Notes under the pieces: generated by a model
Database searches by the model: none
Seen by the model: only the letters and a program-made list of their open reading frames with translations
What the model was told of the DNA's origin: nothing
In this document: piece by piece, positions 23,077 to 33,010 of the stretch
Position numbering within the stretch: position 1 is the first letter of the stretch
Layout of the letters: each line of letters opens with the position of its first letter
From: Paracyclopina nana
Taxonomy: Eukaryota > Arthropoda > Copepoda > Cyclopoida > Cyclopettidae
Direction: 5' to 3'
NCBI GenBank assembly: GCA_019096065.1
Contig: JAGUCH010000009.1
Location: 4,784,001-4,848,000, forward strand
Length of the DNA stretch: 64,000 nucleotides
Program-made: the position numbers and the translations under genes

Positions 23077-23390
23077 CAGGTCAAAACTAGGTGAAATAAA
23101 GGCCAAAGTTTGGCCTCTGTCAAAAAATGCAATTTCGCTCTGGCAATTTTTCACGTTACGCGAGTTCCGCTCCTAGCTCAAAAAGGTTGCCATAAAATAT
23201 GCTAGCTTCATTTAGTTTTGGCACTAGGAGACTTGTCAGGTCAAAACTAGGTGAAATAAAGGCCAAAGTTTGGCCTTTGTCAAAAAATGCAATTTCCCTC
23301 AGGCAATTATTTACATTACGCGAGTTCGCTCCTAGCTCAAAAAGGTTGCCATAAAATATGCTAGTTTCAGTTAGTTTTGGCACCTTGCTC
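23077..23390. repeat. Two tandem copies of a ~155-bp unit
   Basis: Starts TCAGGTCAAAACTAGGTGAA at 23,077 and again at 23,238, about 90 % alike. It lies just inside the left-arm array of the composite element. Confidence 0.8.
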
Positions 23391-23445
23391 AATTTGAATT
23401 CGCAAAAGCGAAAACTTGCGCATCGCCTTATGCTTCTAATTAATA

Positions 23446-23827
23446 GCTTGTTCTCATAAACATTTCTATAAGGTAAGCAAGGCACTTTGCGCGCTTATAT
23501 CTCAGCATCTACTCGTCCGATTGGAACCAAATTTGGAGGAATTCATAAGGACGTATTGAAGAATCTTCATGCCAATTTTCATCCGGATTGGAGGATGCTG
23601 AGACCGCCTTACTGAAAGTGAGGCAAATCAGTTAAGCAAAGGAGAAAAATCAGCCACCTCCTTAGAGACCTCCGATCCGGATGAAATTTTGCATGAACAT
23701 TCTTTGACATGCCCTGATGAATTCCTCCAATTTTGGTTCCAATCGGCTCAATACTTACTGAGATATTAGCTTCCAAAGTGCCTTGCTTTGCTTACCGCCT
23801 GCCTTACTGAGTTTTATGAGAACAAGC
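23446..23827. repeat. MITE, GCTTGTTCTCATAAA family, inside the composite element
   Basis: 382 bp with ends GCTTGTTCTCATAAACATTT / TTTATGAGAACAAGC, flanked by TA on each side. A second copy is at 39,213-39,594. The core CACTTTG...GATTGGAACCAAATTTGG is shared with other families here. Confidence 0.85.
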
Positions 23828-24339
23828 TAATTGCTAATAAAATTTTCCTTTCCTTGAGGTGTTTTTCTTGCATTTTCCTAAGGAGTTTGGGGCGTACATG
23901 AACAGGGCATTAGCCTTTGTCCACAATTTAGTAGTAGCATAACGCGATGCGCAAGTTTTTGCTCTTGCAAACTCAAGTTGAGTGAAAATAGTCAACTTGA
24001 CTCAAACTATCAACTGCAACTGACATTTTGACTCAAAATTGACTTGGTGGTCAAGAATTTCGCGTTTTATTAGCAGTTTAGTAGTAGAAGTATAACGCAA
24101 TGCGAAATGTTTACTCATTTATGCTGTGTTCGCCTACCAAGGTTTTCCTTCCGTCAAATTGCGTTTTACTTAAGCCTCCTTTTTCTGAACTGATCATTTT
24201 TAATCACTTTTCATAGCTTCAGTTAGACCGCTTTTCCGACCTCTTTTGGTCATATGAGCTAGAAGTGTTTTGATTAGTCAGAAGTACAAAAACTTAAGCA
24301 TTTCGTTTAAGGCTGTCGTAAGATTTTAAGGAAACGAGG

Positions 24340-24534
24340 TGTAGGAGGTTCGTATAGACCCCCCGAGGATGACACGCGCGCCCGCGGGTAGCGATAGAAG
24401 AACTTGCTACTGAAACTAGTCGAGATGTTTACTCGAGTACGTCCGTTTATTAACTGCTGTACAATTCGTTTCACCGGGACGGGGCGCTCGCAGGCGCCCA
24501 CAGAACACACCCGTATACCCGTGTTCCTGCTACA
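24340..24534 (-). repeat. 3' LTR
   Basis: 195 bp, ends TGTAG...CTACA, preceded by GAGG. Reads identical to the 5' LTR at 34,467-34,661. Confidence 0.93.
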
Positions 24535-24547
24535 ACTTCCCCCTACT
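24535..24547 (-). other. Polypurine tract
   Basis: Reads AGTAGGGGGAAGT on the minus strand, immediately before the 3' LTR, the expected primer site for plus-strand synthesis. The TAG inside it is also the env stop codon. Confidence 0.8.
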
Positions 24548-27023
24548 GAAGGGTTGTCGTGTCCTCACGACGGGGGCCCACAGTCCGTTGTCTGGGCGTA
24601 GCAGGCCGAACCGGGGAGATCGGTGGGGCCGGTGAAACCGCGACTTCCGGGAACGGCTTGAGCGGAGTGGACGTGGCAGAGGGCACCGTAGGCACTGTAG
24701 CTGCCGGTAGCACGGTCATCAGGTAATTATGCATTGACTCGTTTTGCCGGGCCAGCACGTCCACCTGGGCCTGCAGGTTTTTGTAGACCGAGTCCTGTTC
24801 TTGGGAGAGAGCCTCTCGCAGCCGCTGGCGAAATCCACGTCTAGTGCGGGGCGCGGCCTCATCCTCTTCCACGCCCGCGGCGCCGGCTGCGGCCGTCGCA
24901 TACTTGGGCGGTGCGTCCTCCTCGTCGTCGTCGTCGTCGTCGGAGCTGCCCAGGTTGGCCAGGCGGAATGCTTGGGTGGTCCCACCCCCGGGGTGGCGGC
25001 GTCCTCGGCGAGAGGGCCGTTCATCATCGCTGTCGCCCCCGGGGAACAGGATCTGATCCTGCCCTAGGTTGGTCACCATCCTCCACGGCACCTCCACCAT
25101 CAGGAACGCCGTGTGCCAGATTGCCAACAACATCCACCACCCGAAGCCGCGTCGTCGGTAGAGGATGATCATACGGAGTAGGGCTCCCAGGATCAACTTC
25201 AGGAGGCCCACGGTGATGAGGAACCCAGTGAAGTACGAGTAGTACTTCCCCACCGAACTGAAGAAGGGAATGATCGCACTCCCCACGTGGTCCACCATTT
25301 GGTCAATGTCCTCCTGGGACCAGAAGGTGGTAGAGCGGCTACCCGTAATCAGGGAGTTGTGGAGGACGTTGCTGGTGATCGTGTTGACCACCGCCTCCCG
25401 GCTGCTGAAGAGGTGGAGGTACAAAATGTGGTTGGCCCGTTGCTCCGCAGAGAACACGCCACCACCCAATCCGCGGCTAATGTCGTACTGATGGCTGCGC
25501 GGAGCGGCGTCGGACATCGGATTGAGCTGGGATGGAGCGATGCAAGCGTGGATCTGGGGCGTGGCGCACATCCATTGATTGTGTATGCGCCACTTGATGG
25601 GCGTGATCGAGTCGCACGGGACCACGCTCGGCCGGTCGGTCAAGATAAACGACAGCGGGTCCGCAAACCGGGTCTCGTTGTTGACCAGCACGGGAATTTC
25701 CTGGGTGCAATTGTCGATGGACCGGGTGACCGCCTGTACAGGGTAGCAGGACGTCACGTAGGCCACGGCCCCCGCCCTCGTGACGAGATGGCCGGGTCCG
25801 TGGCTGTCCAGGGTGGCGTATGACGATGATCCGGAGGCCATGCTCTGCAACTTGGAGTGTAAGATTGCGCGCTCATTTTTGCAAATCAGTTCTTGTAAGA
25901 ATTTAAACCGATCCTGAATGTGCAGCGCATGTTGTGAGTGTACAAACGCGAGCTGCGTCTGGATGTTCGCTCCGTCCATGTCCTCTGGGTGCAGGTACTT
26001 GGCTTGCAGGGGCCCTTCCCCGGGCCCCACCAAGAGGATGGCAAAGTCCCTCAGCTGGGTGGTGAACAGCTTCCGCTGACACATGGATTGTACTCCTTTG
26101 AGGACGAACCCCGCGAACCTTGACTCCTCCTCATGGGCTAGCAGGAGGAGATCGCCAAGATGTCCAGCTCCTCCCATGAGGCTGGTGGCGTTCCGGTGAG
26201 GATAGAGCACGGCAGGCCCTCGATACACCTCACTAAGCTCGTCCTCGCAGCGAGGTGACTTCCGCTTGGGCCACACAATAGTACCTTCCGCATCGTCCTG
26301 CACGATGAGGTCCTGGAAATTCGCCGTCAAGTGGTTGGAGAACACCACCCGCCCGTTGGCCGTATTCAGCTTCCCGTAAATTGGCTCTACCAGCGCATGG
26401 ATGGTGGTGGTCTCGTATGATTTGTAGAACGTGACACCTCCGCTGGTGAAAGTGGTGGTGGTGCACTTGTGGTCCTTATCCAATCCTCCTTTGGAGAAAT
26501 AAGAGAGCAAGGTCGGATTATTGAGAGCTACCTCCACCTTCTTGTTCTCCACTATCAGGTAATGCTTCTCCGCGGCCTCCCGACACGCTTGTGGGGTTAC
26601 CAAGTAGGGCCGGTTGACATCAGTCATTTGACTGCCATAACTGATGCTATCGTATCCACATCTTGTCACTTGTCGGGACAAATGCACCCTGCACCGGAAG
26701 GCCTTGATCGAGAGGGTCGACGCGGTCTGGAGCACCTGGACTGTGATATTGACGGGGGCCTGATATGCGCTCCGAATGTCCTCGCAGAGCTCTGGCTGAC
26801 TCAGGTCGATGGCTTCGTGGATGGCATCGGGGTGCGCGCAGTCGTAGGTGGTGAATGACGTGACCTTTGCGTCCGGGGTGTAAAGATCAGCGACGCGGCT
26901 CCGGGGTGACGTCCCCGGGACCACGGCCGCCTGGGCCAGTTCACTGAACAGGATCCAGTAGGCATACACAAAGAAGGCCATCAAGTACATAGAGGGCCAA
27001 AGAAAGCAGCTTACTGGCGTCAT
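24543..27023 (-). CDS. env: Envelope-like glycoprotein of the retroelement
   Basis: 826 codons, uninterrupted. A hydrophobic N-terminus (residues ~8-32) serves as signal peptide. An ectodomain of about 560 residues has many cysteines and N-glycosylation sites (NIT, NAT, NCT, NET). A strongly hydrophobic segment (~596-622, GFLITVGLLKLILGALL) is followed by basic YRRR and a second hydrophobic stretch (~628-648). The long tail is rich in Asp/Glu, Arg and Pro, with a possible coiled coil near 735-775. It lies 212 bp after pol and would be expressed from a spliced RNA. The arrangement of the central part (a helical FVHSQHALHIQ region with a following Cys, then CTQEIPV and further cysteines) recalls glycoproteins of arthropod negative-strand RNA viruses of the chuvirus type rather than a baculovirus F-type protein, but this is an impression without alignment. 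Confidence 0.8.
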   Translation of the reverse strand: MTPVSCFLWPSMYLMAFFVYAYWILFSELAQAAVVPGTSPRSRVADLYTPDAKVTSFTTYDCAHPDAIHEAIDLSQPELCEDIRSAYQAPVNITVQVLQTASTLSIKAFRCRVHLSRQVTRCGYDSISYGSQMTDVNRPYLVTPQACREAAEKHYLIVENKKVEVALNNPTLLSYFSKGGLDKDHKCTTTTFTSGGVTFYKSYETTTIHALVEPIYGKLNTANGRVVFSNHLTANFQDLIVQDDAEGTIVWPKRKSPRCEDELSEVYRGPAVLYPHRNATSLMGGAGHLGDLLLLAHEEESRFAGFVLKGVQSMCQRKLFTTQLRDFAILLVGPGEGPLQAKYLHPEDMDGANIQTQLAFVHSQHALHIQDRFKFLQELICKNERAILHSKLQSMASGSSSYATLDSHGPGHLVTRAGAVAYVTSCYPVQAVTRSIDNCTQEIPVLVNNETRFADPLSFILTDRPSVVPCDSITPIKWRIHNQWMCATPQIHACIAPSQLNPMSDAAPRSHQYDISRGLGGGVFSAEQRANHILYLHLFSSREAVVNTITSNVLHNSLITGSRSTTFWSQEDIDQMVDHVGSAIIPFFSSVGKYYSYFTGFLITVGLLKLILGALLRMIILYRRRGFGWWMLLAIWHTAFLMVEVPWRMVTNLGQDQILFPGGDSDDERPSRRGRRHPGGGTTQAFRLANLGSSDDDDDDEEDAPPKYATAAAGAAGVEEDEAAPRTRRGFRQRLREALSQEQDSVYKNLQAQVDVLARQNESMHNYLMTVLPAATVPTVPSATSTPLKPFPEVAVSPAPPISPVRPATPRQRTVGPRREDTTTLQ

Positions 27024-27235
27024 GATTTGTTGATTTGTGGGTTATGAGTTTGTATGGTCGCAGATTAGATTAGCACTGGTACTCAGAACTGGAAGAGAGG
27101 AATAGTAAATTATTGAGCTGTCATAATTTTGCGGCCAGAATGCGAAAGTTTTGAAGTTTTACTGTTTTTGCTGTTTTTGCGTGCGCGCGTGTTGCCACCC
27201 CCCCAAACTTTTGTATGAGGGCAGCAATATGCGCA

Positions 27236-30200
27236 TTAATCAAATACATTATCAGAATTCGGTGTTGATATGGTAGAATTTTGCCCTTGTGATGATGATG
27301 ATGATGTTTGTGATCGCGACGCTTCTGGGATGGTTGATGGTATTGACGGTCTTATTGGTGGTGGCCGCGGTTCTAGCGGTGGCAGCAGATATCTCGTTGT
27401 TTCAGGCAGAGCTTGTGCGGTTTGTGCTTGTTGCAGGGGCAGCAGTGCATCGTCGCGACTTGCTTGCTTGTCGCCGCTTCTCGTTCTGGAGCGCGAGGTC
27501 TCTGCGAGCTTGTCTTGGCCTCCTAATATTTGCTGTGAATATTCCTGCAACATTTCTGCTGCCGTTCTTCTTTTCCTCGGTGGTGGCCGAGGTGTTGGTG
27601 ATGGCGGCGACGAGTTGTGGCCGTAATCATCGGGTGAGATTTGGTCCTGCTGCTCACCTTCATTCGGAGGGGTGTCATTATCGTTCTGTGACATGTGTTC
27701 AAACATGGTGCAGTCATATTCTGGAATGGTTGGATCGTCGTTGAATGGCGGAATAGTGTCATCCTTCGCATGTGGGAATCCATATTCGCGATCCGTTGGT
27801 GCTACTGCATATTCGAACGCATGTGTAGTTTCGCTGGGCTGTTCATCGGAGGCTGGGTCGGGGGCGTGCATATGCTCCGCAGATTCATCTCCCGGCATGT
27901 CGAAGTCCATGTTTTCCGTGGGAGGCGATGTGATGGTCTCGGCTTGTGGATCTGACGGTTCGATGTACCGTTTCAGTCGGTCCACGGAGACAACCTGCTT
28001 CTTGGTTAGCGGCCATGATGGGTCTGGCGAGATTTCGTACGTGAGCTCGTTGATTCTTTTCTCGATGGTCCAAGGGCCGGTCCAGAAAGTTTGCAACTTT
28101 TTGGATATTGACCGCACGACCCTTGGCGTGAACAGCCACACTTTCTGGCCTGGGGAGAAGGCTTGCTTATCCATATGATAGGCCCGTCTTTGCCGTTCAA
28201 TGGATGCAGAAATGTTCTTGCGAGCCCACTCATGCGCGAGTTGTATCCGTTCCCGCAGCTGCTTGGCGAAACGGCCAGCTTCGGTTGCCTTATGCACTGC
28301 CGGCTGCGGGTCCCCAAAGATGAGATCGAGGTTGGTGGTAGGTTGCCTGCCGAACACCATTTCATAGGGAGCCAGCCCCGTGGATCGATTCTTTGTGGTA
28401 CGCAAGATGAATAATGCAAACGGCACTACTTCGGCCCATTTAGAATAGTGTCCCTTGATCATCTTACGTATGAGCTCGTTAAGGTCACGGTGGGCCCGCT
28501 CTACTGGGTTGCTCTTTGGGTTGTATGACGGCGTGGTGGTGGCCTTGATGCCTAAAGCCGAGCATACTTCCCTCATGAGGTGTGCTGTGAAGTGAGTACC
28601 TTGGTCGGTGTGCAGGCGCTCCGGCAGTCCAAAACGGGGGATGATTTCCGTCGTGAGGAATCGTACCGCTGTCTCGGCATCATTGGATCGGCATGGGAAG
28701 GCTTCGATCCACTTACTGAACACACACTTGGCCGTGAATAGGTACCGGTGCTGGTTGGACGTGGGCTTGAACGGGCCCACATAGTCAAGGCTGAGCACCT
28801 GGAACGGAAATCCAGCATGGCGTGGTACCAGGGTGTGCCGCTGATCCGAGGTTGCGGGTTTAGATTTCTGACACAGCAAGCAGGACTTTACGACCTCATC
28901 GGCCACTCTAGCCATGTTTGGGAAGTAGAAGTGTTGAGCTGCCCGATGGATCAGGTTGTCTCGACCCTGGTGTCCCATGGTTTCGTGCACGTGCCTCAGA
29001 CTGGCCTCCTCCCACTTGCGAGGTACGATGAGCCGAGTCGAAGGCCGGCCTTGCGGGTCACGCAGCCGGAGAGCTCCTTGCTGGTCCAGGCATAGGCTGT
29101 TGAATTGTTCCATGAGTACCCGCCCTCGGGCGGAGGCAGCATCGAGATGGGCTCTGGAGGGAGCTTGCTGGAGCTTAACCAATTGGCGCAGCGTCACCAG
29201 GTCGTCATCCTCCTCCTGAGCTTCGGCCCATAACTCCGGTTTGGTGGGAATGAGCTTCAGGCTGGCCACGCGGAAGAAGTCGTCATCGGAAACTTCAGCG
29301 CTAATGTGGTCTCCTGCTTGGTCCAAATGAGGCGCCCGACTGAGGGAATCGGCATTGCCGTGCTTGGTGCCTGCCCGATGGACGACCTCGAAGTCGTAGT
29401 TGGAGATGGTGTCGAGCCACCTGGCCAACATGCCCGTCGGAGCTTCCATGGAGCGAATCCATAGCAGAGCCCGGTGGTCGGTCCGGAGGATGAACCTTCG
29501 ATGCTGCAAGTAGTATTTGAATTGCTTGATGAAGATAATAACAGCGACCAGCTCTCCCTGGTTGGCGGAATAATTGCTCTGGGCCGAGGTCAACTTCTTT
29601 GCTCCGTACAAGATGACTCGCTCCTTGCCTCTCTGCACCTGGGACAAGACCGCCCCTACTGCCCTGTTCTCTTGGGAGAAGTCGGTGTCCAAGATGAACG
29701 GGTTTGGGGACGCGAAGTCGGGGTACGCAAGGACCGGGGCCGACACAAGCCGCCTTTTGATCTCCTCGAAAGCATCACGATACTCCTGCGACGGTTCGAA
29801 GGTCTGAGTATCAGAAGTCCCATCATCCTTGGATAGCCGGGCAGTCAGTGGCGCGGCGATGTGTTGGTATTTCTCGATGAAGGCCCGGTAGTAATTGGCC
29901 TTGCCCATGAAGATGCGAAGGAGTTTGCGAGTGTTGGGTAGCGGCCACTTGCGAATGAGATCTATGTAAGCTGGCATGACTTCCAGCCCTTTCGGGGTGA
30001 CAACATGCCCGAGGTAAGTCACCCTGGTCTGGAAGAGGTGGCACTTGGTGGGCTTGAGCAACAGGCCTGCCTTCTGATGGGCCTGGAGGACGATCTTGAG
30101 GTTTTGCAAGTGCGAATCGAAGTCGGGGGAGTGAACCAAGCAGTCGTCCAGGTAGGGCAGGGCCACGTTCCATGGCACGCCCTCTAATACCAGGCGGTTC

Positions 30201-30436
30201 AAGCGGCTGTATGTCTTAGGGGCATTCGTGAGCCCGAAAGGCATCTTCAAGAAGGCATACGAGCCATCCCCAGTGGAGAACGTAGTCTTCTCCACGTCCT
30301 CAGCGCGAATCGGCACTACGTTGAAGGCTCCCACCGCGTCCAGGGTGGAGAACACGGTGGAGCGGGCTAGCCGCTCAGGTTGTCCCTCACGTCCCGATGG
30401 GGTGTGAATTGACCACCGTGATTTTGTTGAGCTCAC
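27236..30436 (-). CDS. pol: Pol C-terminal part: RT (from its second motif), RNase H, integrase
   Basis: The open frame is 1066 codons. The conserved RT sequence resumes at TVFSTLD (residue ~27). RT catalytic YLDD is at ~95-98. RNase H carries its acidic residues at ~D250, E295 and D320. Integrase has the zinc-binding H482/H489-type pair with C519 and C522 and a DDE triad at ~D551, D611 and E646. A GPW-type (GPY/F) C-terminal motif follows near 810. The last ~200 residues are an acidic, Pro-rich tail with no recognised domain. Residues before ~25 are probably not part of the ancestral protein, because the RT frame changes just upstream. Confidence 0.9.
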   Translation of the reverse strand: MSSTKSRWSIHTPSGREGQPERLARSTVFSTLDAVGAFNVVPIRAEDVEKTTFSTGDGSYAFLKMPFGLTNAPKTYSRLNRLVLEGVPWNVALPYLDDCLVHSPDFDSHLQNLKIVLQAHQKAGLLLKPTKCHLFQTRVTYLGHVVTPKGLEVMPAYIDLIRKWPLPNTRKLLRIFMGKANYYRAFIEKYQHIAAPLTARLSKDDGTSDTQTFEPSQEYRDAFEEIKRRLVSAPVLAYPDFASPNPFILDTDFSQENRAVGAVLSQVQRGKERVILYGAKKLTSAQSNYSANQGELVAVIIFIKQFKYYLQHRRFILRTDHRALLWIRSMEAPTGMLARWLDTISNYDFEVVHRAGTKHGNADSLSRAPHLDQAGDHISAEVSDDDFFRVASLKLIPTKPELWAEAQEEDDDLVTLRQLVKLQQAPSRAHLDAASARGRVLMEQFNSLCLDQQGALRLRDPQGRPSTRLIVPRKWEEASLRHVHETMGHQGRDNLIHRAAQHFYFPNMARVADEVVKSCLLCQKSKPATSDQRHTLVPRHAGFPFQVLSLDYVGPFKPTSNQHRYLFTAKCVFSKWIEAFPCRSNDAETAVRFLTTEIIPRFGLPERLHTDQGTHFTAHLMREVCSALGIKATTTPSYNPKSNPVERAHRDLNELIRKMIKGHYSKWAEVVPFALFILRTTKNRSTGLAPYEMVFGRQPTTNLDLIFGDPQPAVHKATEAGRFAKQLRERIQLAHEWARKNISASIERQRRAYHMDKQAFSPGQKVWLFTPRVVRSISKKLQTFWTGPWTIEKRINELTYEISPDPSWPLTKKQVVSVDRLKRYIEPSDPQAETITSPPTENMDFDMPGDESAEHMHAPDPASDEQPSETTHAFEYAVAPTDREYGFPHAKDDTIPPFNDDPTIPEYDCTMFEHMSQNDNDTPPNEGEQQDQISPDDYGHNSSPPSPTPRPPPRKRRTAAEMLQEYSQQILGGQDKLAETSRSRTRSGDKQASRDDALLPLQQAQTAQALPETTRYLLPPLEPRPPPIRPSIPSTIPEASRSQTSSSSSQGQNSTISTPNSDNVFD
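30380..30418 (-). pseudogene. pol: Break inside the reverse transcriptase region of pol
   Basis: The protease/RT frame ends at a TGA (30,387-30,389) directly after a normal RT stretch (WCVNYRELNKI). The rest of RT is in a different frame from about 30,380. The few codons in between fit a third frame better, so two small indels are likely. No typical frameshift signal is seen at this place. As given, no full-length RT can be made from this copy. Confidence 0.75.
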
Positions 30437-31659
30437 GATAATTCACGCACCAACGTAGACTGCCGTACTTCATGCGCACGGGGACCAGTGGGGCTGACCA
30501 CGGGGATGAGATCGGAGTGATGACCTCTTCTTCCAACCACTTATGGATCTGCTCCTTCAAGGAGGACTCCAGGTTGGGGTTGATTGGCCTCCGCCTTATG
30601 TTGATCGGTCGGGCGCCAGGCTTGAGATCTATCGCATGCTCCACCAACTTGGTCTGCCCAGTGCGACCATCGAAGGAGAAGGCGCCCAGGTACGCGGCCA
30701 GCAGGGACGCGGCCGCCCTCAGGCGTTCGGGATGCCGGCGAAGGAGGTCGTTTTCTTTCAATCCGAATGCTTGAATCGTGAACTCGATCTTCTCCTGTGG
30801 GCTGGCATCAGGGGGCAGCCCCGGCGGCGGCTCCGCGGCCCGGATAGCTTGGAGGTGTGGTGCGGATGCAGCGAGGGCAGCGGCCTCCATGGGCTCGTAC
30901 TCCCTTAGCACACCGTAAAGAGTGCCCCCCTTTACTTGCAAAGGGTGGTCCAGTGGGTTCAGCATTCCCACCAGCAGGTGGCCTCCTGCGGAGGGTCGCA
31001 CCACGGCGTTCAGCCAAGGAGCCAGCTGGGTTTCTTCGGCGAACTGCCCTTCAGCCTCCAGGACTGCGGGCTTTGCATCGCCGTGAGGCCATAGAGCGGC
31101 AACGGCCGCGACGAGAGCAGTGCTGCGTGGCGGGACAGTGGCTGGCCGGAGGACACATATTGGGTATTCCCCCGGGGAAGGCTGGCTGGAGGCCGACAGG
31201 GCCCCAACCAGCGGAACACATTGGCCGTGAATTCTCAGGGCACCCCGCGAGTGGAGCTGGTCGATGCGGTGGTGGCTCAAGAAGGGCCCCGAGAGGTTGA
31301 AGTCCATAGACAAATTGCGCACCACTGCCGGGCGGATGGAGAACACGTGAGGGTGCTCCCCGAACTGCACCCGTAGAGGCTGCTTGAGTTCCCCCAACAC
31401 TTGCAGCCGATGGCGGGCGTGGGCCGTGCCCACAGCGGTCATGTCCTCCAGGGGTCGCAACCCGTGGGGGAGGACTCCCAGTCGCTTAGCGAAGTCCTCA
31501 GAGATGCAAGTGCGCCAGCTGTTTCCGCTGTCCACTAAGGCTCGCGTCTTGATGCGGCCGATGTGCACTGGCACTTGGGTTAAAAATTGTTTATGCTGTG
31601 TGATGTGGTCTAATGCGGCTAAGATGAGGGATGCTGGCGTGACCCGGGCGGAGCCCTCT
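30387..31659 (-). CDS. pol: Pol N-terminal part: aspartic protease and start of RT
   Basis: This frame overlaps the end of gag in the -1 direction and stays open from about 31,659 to the TGA at 30,387. The protease active site is ALVDSGNS (about 30 codons in). RT begins with the ITPISSPWSAPLVPV and LRWCVNYRELNKI blocks. Expression presumably needs the -1 ribosomal frameshift at 31,676-31,682. The frame stops early because of the break described separately. Confidence 0.85.
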
Positions 31660-31682
31660 ACAACCGGGTCGGGTCGTTTCCC
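31650..31682 (-). promoter_or_regulatory. Candidate -1 ribosomal frameshift signal between gag and pol
   Basis: On the minus strand the heptamer G GGA AAC (31,682-31,676) lies in the correct gag phase (X XXY YYZ), seven codons before the gag stop. After a 5-nt spacer comes GACCCGG, which can pair perfectly with CCGGGTC about 16 nt further on, giving a 7-bp GC-rich stem. Pol is open in the -1 frame across this site. Confidence 0.75.
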
Positions 31683-33010
31683 GCCGGCGTATTCCCGGAA
31701 GCTTCCGACTCAGCCTCAGGGCCGGCCTCACTGATCTCGTTGACCTTGGGCCGCTTGCCGGCGGACTGCTTGCCGCTGGACTGGTTGGAATCGGAGGACC
31801 GCTTCCGGTCCGAAGGCTGGCCCGACCCCCACTTGCCCGAGGCGGACGAAGAGCGTTGCTGCAGTTGGCTTGCAGCTTTGTGCCACTTGTTGATCTTGGG
31901 GTTGTAACGGTTGTTGCGCTTGTCCCGCTCGAGGGCGCGGCACTCGGCCCGGCGATGGCCTTTCCTCTCGCAGTAGAAACAAGTGATGTCGGCATCGGCA
32001 TCCGAGGAATGCAGGGCGGCTACTCGGCCTTTGCTTTGCCCGATCGTCATCCAACACTCGGCTTGGCAAGCGGCCTCCAGGGCATCGGCCATGGTGGCGA
32101 ACTTGTGCCCGGCGAGGCCCATCACTACGTCCTTGCGGTGCATCTTGGTGACGAAGATGCGGATGAGGTCAGGGTAGGTCTCGACCTCCTTGGCGAGCTC
32201 CGGTCTGGCTCGAACAAAGATGCTCCTCAGGCGGGCATGCCATTGCGGAATAGCTTCATCTGCCTTCTGCTGGGCAGTCTCCAAGGCAATACGGGCCACC
32301 TGAGAGGACGTGGCGGTGACGAAGAACCTCTCGTACGCATCCAGCAGGTGCATGAAGGTGAAGGCTTCGTCACCCAGTCGGAGGTCGACCTCGTTGACCG
32401 TCCGGAGCGCCACCCCGACCATGGCGTGCTTGATCTCCATTTTCTTGGTGGCCTCCGAGGCCGTTGAACCCAAGAAGGTGGCCTCTACATGCAGGCGGAA
32501 GGTGAGCCATTTATCGGCCTCTGTGTCCTCAAACTTCTCAAGTTTCCGCTTGCGACCGGCGCGAGCCGCGGCGGCCTCGGCCTCGAGGCGCCGGGCTTCC
32601 GCCTCCACTTGTCGCAACTCGGCCTCCCTCTGTCTGGTCTCGAGGTCGGCGTTCCGTTGGGCTTCGAACCCGCGAAGGAGTTGGAGCATCATGGCTTGCA
32701 TGTCTCCTGACGCCGGGGGTGCGTTGTTCGGCCCGGCCAATTGGGGCGGCGGAAGCCCGCCAGCGGCGCCGCCGCTTCCCCCTGTGGGCGTGCCCGATCG
32801 TGGGTGGGTCCCGCCCTGGGCCCCAAGTGGATTGCCTCCTTGGGCCCCGCCAACCCCGAGGGGGTTGCCCCCTTGGGCCCCGCCAACCCCGAAGGGCGCG
32901 AGGACCTCGACCTCCTCCCGGCGCGAGCCGGCGAGGTGGCCAGGATCGGAGAGATTATCGGGGTCTTCGTCAGTTGAAGATGGGCGTTGTTTTGGTGATC
33001 GAAGCATCAT
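31658..33010 (-). CDS. gag: Gag polyprotein
   Basis: I take the ATG at 33,010 (MMLRSPKQRPSS) as the start, giving 450 codons; the open frame continues upstream to 33,211 but that part has no gag character. The N-terminal part contains a Gly/Pro-rich microrepeat (VGGAQGGNPLG twice), then an Arg/Glu-rich coiled coil. A capsid-like helical region follows. A CCHC zinc knuckle, CFYCERKGHRRAEC, is at about residue 344-357, then a basic Ser-rich tail. It ends at TAG (31,658-31,660), overlapped by the pol frame. Confidence 0.88.
   Translation of the reverse strand: MMLRSPKQRPSSTDEDPDNLSDPGHLAGSRREEVEVLAPFGVGGAQGGNPLGVGGAQGGNPLGAQGGTHPRSGTPTGGSGGAAGGLPPPQLAGPNNAPPASGDMQAMMLQLLRGFEAQRNADLETRQREAELRQVEAEARRLEAEAAAARAGRKRKLEKFEDTEADKWLTFRLHVEATFLGSTASEATKKMEIKHAMVGVALRTVNEVDLRLGDEAFTFMHLLDAYERFFVTATSSQVARIALETAQQKADEAIPQWHARLRSIFVRARPELAKEVETYPDLIRIFVTKMHRKDVVMGLAGHKFATMADALEAACQAECWMTIGQSKGRVAALHSSDADADITCFYCERKGHRRAECRALERDKRNNRYNPKINKWHKAASQLQQRSSSASGKWGSGQPSDRKRSSDSNQSSGKQSAGKRPKVNEISEAGPEAESEASGNTPAGNDPTRL

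Noticed and set aside
22110..23154. Long repetitive open frames on the minus strand through the left-arm array
   Set aside because: The unit length is a multiple of three, so open frames arise automatically; the peptide simply repeats with the DNA unit and has no start or splice context.
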